This document shows positions 7,476 to 12,935 of a DNA stretch of 12,935 bases, one piece after another (the first letter of the stretch is position 1; each line of letters begins with the position of its first letter). Source of the DNA: an uncultured Bacteroidales bacterium (lineage in GTDB: Bacteria > Bacteroidota > Bacteroidia > Bacteroidales > P3); contig CAMWIS010000035.1 of the NCBI GenBank assembly GCA_947174375.1, forward strand, positions 1 through 12,935, in the 5' to 3' direction. A program made the position numbers and the translations under genes. The notes under the pieces were generated by a model, which had not been told where the DNA came from, did no database searches, and saw nothing but the letters and a program-made list of their open reading frames with translations.

Positions 7476-7492
7476 CGCCTATGCGTTAGGCG
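7476..7492 (-). repeat. Small perfect hairpin spanning the rpmF stop codon
   Basis: CGCCTA (7476-7481) and TAGGCG (7487-7492) are perfect inverted repeats with a 5-nt loop. The rpmF stop codon (7479-7481) lies within one arm. No T-run follows, so it is not a typical terminator. It could act on mRNA stability or on the bL32/PlsX expression ratio, but it could also be chance. Confidence 0.4.
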
Positions 7493-7664
7493 TCATTTCG
7501 ATGGCCTGTTTGCCACGGTAGTAGCCGCATTCGGGGCATACATGGTGGTACAGAACGGCCGCACCGCAATTGCTGCAGGTGGACAGCTGAGGCGCCGTCA
7601 ACTTATCGTGCGTTCTTCTCTTGCGCGTTCTCGTCTTGGAGAATCTCCATTTAGGATTAGGCAT
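7479..7664 (-). CDS. rpmF: Large ribosomal subunit protein bL32 (zinc-binding form)
   Basis: 61 residues. The N-terminus MPNPKWRFSKTRTRKRRTHD matches the bL32 pattern (usually MAHPKRRQSKTRTAKRR). C30-x2-C33 and C43-x2-C46 form the zinc ribbon, so this is the cysteine-containing version. The GYYRGKQAI segment is diagnostic. bL32 is a 50S protein of the exit-tunnel region. It stands between yceD (28-nt gap) and plsX, as in most bacteria. W6 and F8 in place of the more common R/Q residues are mild departures. Confidence 0.97.
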   Translation of the reverse strand: MPNPKWRFSKTRTRKRRTHDKLTAPQLSTCSNCGAAVLYHHVCPECGYYRGKQAIEMTPNA

Positions 7665-7692
7665 AACACTTTATATTTTAATCATTAAACAT

Positions 7693-8226
7693 TCAGTTCT
7701 TCAAACGGCGCAACACGGCCAAATTGTCTTCCGACAACGTGCCCGCCGGCTGAGTCGGTTCCGCCGCGCCCATGCGTTCAACCACGGCGGCGTTGCAAGT
7801 GGAACGCCCGGCTCCGTCTTCCGGACAGAACATCTGAATCGGCCGCTGCAAGGCCACCGTTTCGTAGAGATACTGGCTCAAGTCCAACTTATCCCGATGT
7901 TCTTCCACCCACCACAGATTGTCTTCGTCTTCCTTACCGTCGGTATCGGCCGTAAAACGGACAATGACCTCATCCTGAAAGGCTACCGGACAATCCAATT
8001 CGTTCAGGCAACGGTCGCAGGCGGTCTTGAACCACCCCGCGAAGTCGAAATGCAACCGCATCAAACGCTCCGTGCGTTCCAGCGTCAAATCGACCGTCAC
8101 ATCCGCCTGACGGATATCGCCTTCCGGAAAGCAGGCAAAGAAAGCGTCGTCCAACCGGTACCGGAACGTGTGCCTGCCCATGGACAAGCCCGCAAACGAC
8201 AACATATAATCCCCCAATGCCTTCAC
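7693..8226 (-). CDS. YceD/DUF177 family protein
   Basis: 177 residues. The start is GTG at 8226: the resulting N-terminus (MKALGDYMLSFAGLSMG) lines up with the usual start of Bacteroidota DUF177 proteins. An internal ATG at codon 8 (8205) would remove part of the first conserved strand. It contains C70-x2-C73 in TACDRCL and a second pair, C134 and C144, near the C-terminus, typical of DUF177. Homologues (YceD in E. coli and a plant plastid homologue) are linked to 23S rRNA accumulation. The exact molecular function is not established. It is first gene of the rpmF-plsX-fabH operon, about 15 nt after the predicted transcription start, so the 5' leader is very short. Confidence 0.88.
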   Translation of the reverse strand: MKALGDYMLSFAGLSMGRHTFRYRLDDAFFACFPEGDIRQADVTVDLTLERTERLMRLHFDFAGWFKTACDRCLNELDCPVAFQDEVIVRFTADTDGKEDEDNLWWVEEHRDKLDLSQYLYETVALQRPIQMFCPEDGAGRSTCNAAVVERMGAAEPTQPAGTLSEDNLAVLRRLKN

Positions 8227-8246
8227 ACTTTTCGGAATTAAGCTTG

Positions 8247-8277
8247 CAAAGTTAAACTTTTTTCTTCAGATTTCCAA
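8247..8277 (-). promoter_or_regulatory. Bacteroidota-type promoter for yceD-rpmF-plsX-fabH
   Basis: On the minus strand, TTG (8277-8275) and TAACTTTG (8254-8247, consensus TAnnTTTG) are separated by 20 nt. The -33 element lies immediately next to the stop codon of the upstream CBS-domain gene (8279-8281), so the promoter fills the whole 52-nt gap. The expected transcription start is near 8241, about 15 nt before the GTG of yceD. Confidence 0.75.
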
Positions 8278-8278
8278 C

Positions 8279-9271
8279 TTAGCCGCGCCGACGGCCGGAC
8301 GGCGCGACCGCCGCCTCTTCCACATCGAATTCGTCCTCGATTTCGCCGAAGATTTCCTCCATCAAATCCTCCAGCGTCAGCATACCCGAAACGGCGCCGT
8401 TACCGTCGAATACGGCGGCGATACTCAGGTGCTTCTCTATCATTTCCTTCAACAGCATCCCGGCCGCCGTGGTCTCGGGCACCGCGTGAATCGGGCGGAT
8501 GAGTTCCGCAATGGAAGTCGGCGCCGGGTCGCGGAACAAATCGTAGGCATGGACGTAACCGGCAATCTTTTCCGGACTTTCCTTATAAATCAGGATTTTG
8601 GAGAAGCCGGTCTGCGTGAACAGCTTGACCAGTTCGTCCAGGGGCGTTTCGAAAGAAGTCCGCACGATGTCCGCCGCCGGCACCATGCAGTCCCGCACCT
8701 TGGACTTGCGCAAGCCCATCACGTTCTGCACCATACGCCCCTCCTCGCTGTATTCGGGCGAAGCGCCGTAGTTCTCCCGCAAATCGTTCAGCGATTCTTC
8801 CAACACCCCGTCGGCATAATCGTCGGCAGATTCGACGGCGGGACGCTCCGCCCTGACCAAACGGCCGATGCCATAGGTCAGCGGATAAAGCAAAGTGTAG
8901 GGAATAAGGAGAACCAGCCCGGCGACCTTGAGCGTCGGCAACGGGTAGAACCGGAACAGAACGCCGGACAAACCCCAGGCGACCGCCACGAAAACGGCCA
9001 ACCCGCCCAAGATATGCCAAAGGTCGGGAAAGACCCGCATGAGCGCGCCGATATAGACCGCCGTACACAGCACCTGCCCCAACCGCAGGAACACGGGGAA
9101 GGCCTCCGGCTGCCCCGCCACCCACACGAAGCAGCGCGAGAGCCAGGACGACGAGCCCCGCTCGATTTCCAGTTGCAGGTTGTTGAGCGCCTTGTAAGCC
9201 GCCGCGCTGCCGTTAATCAAGACGGCGGCCGCCAACGCGCCTATCACCCAGTCGATGCCGCAGGTTTCCAT
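8279..9271 (-). CDS. DUF21 (CNNM-like) membrane protein with CBS domain pair, divergent membrane domain
   Basis: 330 residues. The N-terminal half (about 1-140) has three or four hydrophobic segments (about 6-26, 62-80, 86-106, 115-135) and resembles DUF21. The C-terminal half has a CBS pair: KVRDCMVPAADI (191-202), KIAGYVHAYDLF (235-246) and SGMLTLEDLMEEIFGEIEDE (295-314). The family includes Mg2+/Co2+ efflux-related CorC/CNNM proteins and the Bacteroidota GldE-like proteins. The C-terminal CorC/HlyC transporter-associated domain is absent. The hallmark residues of DUF21 are largely lost: SGSE-like becomes NGSAAAY (20-26), GNN becomes GQV (65-67), and no GExxPK remains. Ion transport is therefore doubtful. 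It is the last gene of the coaX-OMP-TPR-lptC group, 19 nt after lptC. Confidence 0.8.
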   Translation of the reverse strand: METCGIDWVIGALAAAVLINGSAAAYKALNNLQLEIERGSSSWLSRCFVWVAGQPEAFPVFLRLGQVLCTAVYIGALMRVFPDLWHILGGLAVFVAVAWGLSGVLFRFYPLPTLKVAGLVLLIPYTLLYPLTYGIGRLVRAERPAVESADDYADGVLEESLNDLRENYGASPEYSEEGRMVQNVMGLRKSKVRDCMVPAADIVRTSFETPLDELVKLFTQTGFSKILIYKESPEKIAGYVHAYDLFRDPAPTSIAELIRPIHAVPETTAAGMLLKEMIEKHLSIAAVFDGNGAVSGMLTLEDLMEEIFGEIEDEFDVEEAAVAPSGRRRG

Positions 9272-9290
9272 GGCCTTCGGTTGCTATGCG

Positions 9291-9839
9291 CTACAAAATG
9301 ACACCGCGCGGACGGCGCAAGCGGACGTCGTTCATTTCTTCGTCCGAATCGAAGCCGTCGCCTTCCAAAATCAAACCGGGGCTTACCTTGCGCACATGAA
9401 CGTCGGAATAAATCTTGCGCGTCTGCTGGTTCCAATACAGCGCCTCCGTATAGAGCGTATCGCCGTTGCGGTAATCCTTGACGATGACGTTGCCGTAGAA
9501 CTTCATCATCCGGTCGTCCTGAATGTTGATGGCGGAATCGGAAACGAGATCGACGTTCGTCTCCCCGAACTCGTTGAGGAAAATCGAATGGACGCCCGTG
9601 GGGAAAATCTGCGTGCCCTTTTCGTCCGAATAATTGTACATCAACGGCGATTCCATCGTCATCTGCACGCGGCCAGAATCGGTAAAAGCGGACACGGAAT
9701 TATAGACGGCCTGCACCGGCGCGTTTTCGGGGTCGGCATACGGCAGGCCCTTGTGGGCGGAACGGCAGGAAAAAGCGAGAACGGCCGCCAATCCCAATGC
9801 GGCCGTTCCAAGCGTTAAACGTAGGTTCTTCATAAGCAT
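9291..9839 (-). CDS. lptC: LPS export ABC transporter periplasmic protein LptC (lipoprotein form)
   Basis: 182 residues from ATG 9839; ATG 9833 (MKNLRLTL) is equally plausible, and a TTG at 9842 is less so. The N-terminus is a lipoprotein signal peptide ending LAAVLAFSC, with Cys at residue 25 (23 from the second ATG). The remainder is a beta-jellyroll of LptC type, e.g. GTQIFPTGVHSIFLNEFGE, MKFYGNVIVKDYRNGDTLYT and TRKIYSDVHVRKV. LptC takes LPS from the LptB2FG extractor and passes it to the LptA bridge. In Bacteroidota it is commonly lipid-anchored rather than held by a membrane helix. It starts a few bases after the TPR gene stop (9844), so the two are probably coupled. Confidence 0.85.
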   Translation of the reverse strand: MLMKNLRLTLGTAALGLAAVLAFSCRSAHKGLPYADPENAPVQAVYNSVSAFTDSGRVQMTMESPLMYNYSDEKGTQIFPTGVHSIFLNEFGETNVDLVSDSAINIQDDRMMKFYGNVIVKDYRNGDTLYTEALYWNQQTRKIYSDVHVRKVSPGLILEGDGFDSDEEMNDVRLRRPRGVIL

Positions 9840-9843
9840 CAAA

Positions 9844-11142
9844 CTACCGCGAACGAATCGTCGTCGTGGCGCGGAACCAGCAGTCTATCGTATAGCTTTC
9901 ACCCTCTTTGTAGCCGAACGTGAACAGGTCGTCGCCGGAGGGGAAATAGGCCCGGTAGGTCGAAATCAACTTGTCGGCCGTTTCCGCGACGGACGGATCC
10001 ACCTGTTTGGCCTTGATATAGGTATCGACCGCCACCCAGTAAGCCGCACGCTGGGAAACCTGGGCTTCCGAGCCGCAGGATTTGGCGCCGGCCGCATAGA
10101 TGTTGCCGAGCACCAGATAGGCGCGACCGCTTTCCGGGTTGATTTCAATCGCCTTCAGACAGGCCGCACGGCCGTTCGCGTACTGGTTCGTATTCTGATA
10201 GGAGTCGGCCAACAGCAGGTAGGCGTTGACTTTCTCGTTGTCTTTCTCCAAAGATTCCTCCTGGCCCTGGATGTAGTTGATGGCCGTTTGGTAGTCTTTC
10301 TTCGCATAGCACATCTTGGCCATGAGGTAAGCGGTTTGCGGCGTCGGCGCAATCGCGTGCAGGGCTTCGGTCATCTTGAAGAAGATTTCGGAATCGGTGC
10401 AACCGCGCTTATCCAGCATACCCGTGGCTTTTTTGAGGAAATCGGCGTTGTCTTTGTTGTCGTCGAATTTCTTTTCGTACAGCGGCACGAGTTCCACGCA
10501 CGTGGCATAGGGTTCGAGCAACGCATCGAGACCGACCATCGCTTCCTCTATCTTATCGTCGTCGGGCTTGGCGGCTTGGAAGATATCCAAGAGCGCGCTA
10601 CCCTGCTCGTAGGCTTCGATGATGTCGTCCTTTTCGGCCTGCGAAGCCTTATAGGCCTCGATGACGGTACGCAGGTACAGGAAAGGAATCGCATAGTTGC
10701 GCACTTCCTTTTCGTCGGCCATCGCTTCGAGGAACAAGGCGCGGGCGCCCGCGATATCATCCGGCAGATAGGTACGCATATCGCTCGCCTTCTGACCCTT
10801 GCAGTAAGACGGTTCGCCATAGTATTGCATACGCAGATCCCACAGCTGCATCAACTCGTCGATGTACTGCTTTTTGGCTTCCGGATCCGACGTCTTGGCA
10901 ATCATCTGTTTGAGGATGACGTTACCGCGGATGTACGTGTTCTTGGACGTATTGGGGCAGTACTGCAACACTTCCTTCCAAGCCGGATAGGCGTCCACAT
11001 AGGCTTTTTGCTTGTAGAACTCCTGATAGATGGAGAGGTTCTTGATACATTCGATGCTATCTTCCGGCGTCGCGCCATACTTCTGGGCCGACAGGGGCGC
11101 CGCCATCAGGACGGCCACCGCCAAGAAAACCAGTTTTTTCAT
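9844..11142 (-). CDS. Exported tetratricopeptide repeat protein
   Basis: 432 residues with a clear signal peptide (MKKLVFLAVAVLMAAPLSA, cleavage before Q20). The rest is almost entirely helical. The best TPR units lie in the C-terminal half (about residues 270-400), including AYLMAKMCYAKKDYQTAINY, AYLLLADSYQ and KAIEINPESGRAYLVLGNIY. The C-terminal tail ends SYTIDCWFRATTTIRSR, which looks like a conserved end rather than a truncation. It has no catalytic motif. It probably acts as a periplasmic or outer-membrane-facing scaffold. It lies 27 nt after the FadL-like gene and directly before lptC, suggesting a role in envelope assembly. A gene in this position is common in Bacteroidales, but its function is unknown to me. 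Confidence 0.82.
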   Translation of the reverse strand: MKKLVFLAVAVLMAAPLSAQKYGATPEDSIECIKNLSIYQEFYKQKAYVDAYPAWKEVLQYCPNTSKNTYIRGNVILKQMIAKTSDPEAKKQYIDELMQLWDLRMQYYGEPSYCKGQKASDMRTYLPDDIAGARALFLEAMADEKEVRNYAIPFLYLRTVIEAYKASQAEKDDIIEAYEQGSALLDIFQAAKPDDDKIEEAMVGLDALLEPYATCVELVPLYEKKFDDNKDNADFLKKATGMLDKRGCTDSEIFFKMTEALHAIAPTPQTAYLMAKMCYAKKDYQTAINYIQGQEESLEKDNEKVNAYLLLADSYQNTNQYANGRAACLKAIEINPESGRAYLVLGNIYAAGAKSCGSEAQVSQRAAYWVAVDTYIKAKQVDPSVAETADKLISTYRAYFPSGDDLFTFGYKEGESYTIDCWFRATTTIRSR

Positions 11143-11169
11143 GATATGTTTGTATTTATATATTTTCCA

Positions 11170-12483
11170 CTAATCGTATTTCCGCTTCACGAACCACGTC
11201 TCCACCGACGAGAAACCGACGCCGATCTTGAAATAGTTCTCCGTAATCTGCCCGGCCTGCAGACGGCCGACATGGCCGTACTCCAAGCCGACGTTGATCA
11301 TCGAGCGGCTCCGGCGCACCGGAATGCCCACGCCGAGGTTCAGGGCGTAACCGTCCAAATTCTTTTGGCCGTAATCGGCGTAATAGGTCTCATAACGGCC
11401 GCCGATGCGGTAGGCCACGCGCCGCATGGGGGAAGCGCTCTGGTAATTGGGCTTGAGCTCCATGCCGGCCGCCACCCGGAACGTATTACGGAAATAATCG
11501 TAGGATTCTCCGTATTCTTTGTACTGCGACCACCACGCATACGTAAAATCGACGCCCACGAGCCAGTCGCTATGGTCGTCGTAGGAGACGCCCACGCGCA
11601 ACTTGCCGGGGATGACGACCTCGCCCTTGCGCTGCGGCTTGAAAAAGGCCGTGTCCTTGGCCGCATACGTGTAGTAGGCCGAGCCCAACGTGCTCCGCTT
11701 GGCGTACATCGTCGTGGAGAGGCTGTACGAAGCGCCGAAGCTCAGATGGCCGTGCTTCAGCGGCTGGGCGTACTGCAGGCCCACGTCGATGGCCAGACCG
11801 TTCAAGCGCGTATGGGTCAGCACATGGGAACCCGCGGCGCCCGAGGTGAGGCTGTCGTTCTTGAACGTCAGCGTATAAACCTCCTCTATGCTGCCGAACT
11901 GGTAATTCAGGTTGATGCCGACCGAAACCGGCCCCCAGCCGAAGGCGTTGCCCCAACCGAAACGGTTCAGGCCGCCCGTCCCCTCGTGCACCATCTGCGT
12001 GAGGCCGATATGCGCCTCATCGCGGTTACGGATATCGGAGGTGGAATAAGCGACTTCCGTGTAAGGCAACAGGTAGAAGCCCATTTTCCACCATTTGAAC
12101 ACCGGGAAATAGAACTCCATATTGCCCAAACCACCGCCCGTGCTTTGGTTGCGTAGCGTCTGACCGTCCACATCCTGACGCAGTCCGTTCATATTCAAGT
12201 AGAAACCGATGTCGAACATGACGCTCAGCGTATCGACGCCGAGACGGTACGAGGCCGGATTCCACGGGCTGGCTTCACGGTGGCCCGCAAGCCCCATGAC
12301 GACCCCGCCCATCCCCATGGTACGCGCGTTGAGATAAGGCACCTCCCGCCCGACGCCCAAAGCGGAATACGGCGAAAGGACGCCGATTTGCGCACGGGTT
12401 TCCCGCAGGTTCCCCAGCAGAAAACAGCACACGCATACCGCCACGAAGCGACCGGTTTTATTTGTTATAGTCCAATATCTCAT
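11170..12483 (-). CDS. FadL-like outer-membrane beta-barrel protein
   Basis: 437 residues. The ATG at 12483 lies within the 3' end of coaX (26-bp overlap). The signal peptide spans about residues 10-31 (cleavage TRA|QIG), with a long polar N-region. The mature N-terminus (SPYSALGVGREV, ARTMGMGGVVMGLAG, NPASY, roughly residues 37-78) matches the start of FadL/OMPP1-type and PorV-like barrels in Bacteroidota. The rest alternates short amphipathic strands rich in Gly and aromatic residues (e.g. VSVGINLNYQFGS, LRVGVSYDDHSDWLVGVDFT). No enzymatic motif is present. It may carry hydrophobic molecules or serve a structural role; the substrate is unknown. It does not end in the aromatic residue typical of many porins (it ends KRKYD), though an aromatic lies one position before. 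Confidence 0.78.
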   Translation of the reverse strand: MRYWTITNKTGRFVAVCVCCFLLGNLRETRAQIGVLSPYSALGVGREVPYLNARTMGMGGVVMGLAGHREASPWNPASYRLGVDTLSVMFDIGFYLNMNGLRQDVDGQTLRNQSTGGGLGNMEFYFPVFKWWKMGFYLLPYTEVAYSTSDIRNRDEAHIGLTQMVHEGTGGLNRFGWGNAFGWGPVSVGINLNYQFGSIEEVYTLTFKNDSLTSGAAGSHVLTHTRLNGLAIDVGLQYAQPLKHGHLSFGASYSLSTTMYAKRSTLGSAYYTYAAKDTAFFKPQRKGEVVIPGKLRVGVSYDDHSDWLVGVDFTYAWWSQYKEYGESYDYFRNTFRVAAGMELKPNYQSASPMRRVAYRIGGRYETYYADYGQKNLDGYALNLGVGIPVRRSRSMINVGLEYGHVGRLQAGQITENYFKIGVGFSSVETWFVKRKYD

Positions 12484-12935
12484 TCAATCCGACGAGCACC
12501 AAATTAGGCTTCGCAAATATCCTCTTTTTTGGCGAAAATTCAAAATAGCCGGCGTCGCCGCCCGTCAACACGACGGGGATGGCGCCGCAATCGTTCCGAT
12601 AGCGGCGGATGAAGCCTTCCAGCTCATGCCGGACACCCTCGACGGCCCCGCACCGCAAGGCCGTTTCCGTGTCGTGAACCGCCACCGGCACCGGCCATGC
12701 GGCGGCCTGCCAGTCCAATGCCACCTGCGGCAGCGCGTGCGTGAACCGGTGCATGGCCTGCGCCCGCATATAGACCCCGGGGGCAATCGCGCCCGGCTCC
12801 AAACGGCCGTCCGCCCGCACCAAGTTATACGTGATGCACGAGCCCATGCCGATGCCCAAAACCGTCTGTTGCGGATATAAATAACTGAGCGCCACGCCTA
12901 TCGCGAGCCTGTCCCGCCCCAAGGCGGCCATATCG
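12458..12935 (-). CDS. coaX: Type III pantothenate kinase, C-terminal part (5' end outside window), altered phosphate-2 motif
   Basis: 159 residues are visible and the frame is open through the right edge; the ATG at 12931 is probably internal. GRDRLAIGVA is the CoaX GxDR motif with its catalytic Asp. PGAIAPGVYMRAQAMHRFT matches the family's G-x-I-x-P-G segment, and VVLTGGDA is the C-terminal TGG(D/H)A motif. CoaX phosphorylates pantothenate, the first step of coenzyme A synthesis. The position normally reading DxGTAIT reads GMGSCIT (about visible residues 24-30), so the metal-coordinating Asp of this ASKHA-fold motif is Gly. The first Asp motif lies outside the window. The gene overlaps the outer-membrane protein gene by 26 bp, so the two are co-transcribed. 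Confidence 0.88.
   Translation of the reverse strand, partial: DMAALGRDRLAIGVALSYLYPQQTVLGIGMGSCITYNLVRADGRLEPGAIAPGVYMRAQAMHRFTHALPQVALDWQAAAWPVPVAVHDTETALRCGAVEGVRHELEGFIRRYRNDCGAIPVVLTGGDAGYFEFSPKKRIFAKPNLVLVGLNEILDYNK

Noticed and set aside
5509..8226. yceD-rpmF-plsX-fabH as a new gene system
   Set aside because: This cluster is widely conserved in bacteria and well known. Only the promoter and the small hairpin deserve comment.
9751..12156. 801-codon plus-strand open frame opposite the TPR and outer-membrane protein genes
   Set aside because: It is exactly in register with the codons of both sense genes, which happen to share a frame and rarely use TTA, CTA and TCA. That alone keeps the antisense frame open. 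Its translation has no signal, domain or motif, whereas the minus-strand products do.
1..12935. Mobile elements, CRISPR arrays, tRNA/rRNA genes, toxin-antitoxin or defence genes
   Set aside because: None found. Gaps between genes are at most about 135 bases and are explained by promoters, a leader and terminators, and no long direct repeats were noticed.

Overview
The window looks like a chromosomal core region from a member of the Bacteroidota, most likely order Bacteroidales, with a GC-rich genome for that phylum. The family cannot be fixed from the sequence. The evidence is: Bacteroidota-type promoters (TTTG or TTG, 19-20 nt, TAnnTTTG); A-rich start regions with almost no Shine-Dalgarno sites; the gene neighbourhoods rpsF-rpsR-rplI, yceD(DUF177)-rpmF-plsX-fabH and coaX-OMP-TPR-lptC-CBS protein; and a LptC that is a lipoprotein. 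The window is almost completely coding. There are no insertion sequences, CRISPR arrays, tRNAs or phage genes, and no gene-free stretch longer than about 135 bases.

Plus strand, 1-5456. The window opens inside the 3' end of dnaX (DNA polymerase III tau/gamma). An exported M16 zinc metallopeptidase of 939 residues follows 13 nt later. After it comes a promoter and a structured leader for the ribosomal protein operon rpsF-rpsR-rplI (bS6, bS18, bL9), which ends in a strong intrinsic terminator. A SpoU/TrmH-type RNA 2'-O-methyltransferase starts 15 nt after that terminator. A hairpin terminator, probably bidirectional, separates these genes from the minus-strand genes.

Minus strand, read from 12935 down to 5509. 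coaX (type III pantothenate kinase, 5' end outside the window) overlaps a FadL-like outer-membrane beta-barrel protein. Then follow an exported TPR protein, the LPS-export lipoprotein LptC, and a DUF21/CBS-pair membrane protein whose membrane domain has lost the family's hallmark residues. A new Bacteroidota promoter, placed over the stop codon of that gene, starts yceD-rpmF-plsX-fabH. This is the classic cluster linking a ribosome-associated protein and bL32 to the first steps of fatty acid and phospholipid synthesis.

The main non-obvious signal is in the rpsF leader. A perfect 7-bp hairpin (3439-3466) has a 14-nt loop, and ten of those loop bases (3450-3459) are perfectly complementary to 3507-3516, which contains the rpsF start codon. 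This is a predicted H-type pseudoknot that would hide the start codon and is a good candidate for autoregulation by bS6/bS18. In the same operon, rplI has a perfect extended Shine-Dalgarno (UAAGGAGG), which is unusual in a phylum whose ribosomes sequester the anti-SD using bS6, bS18 and bS21. Two enzymes also show unexpected losses of key residues: CoaX and the DUF21 protein.
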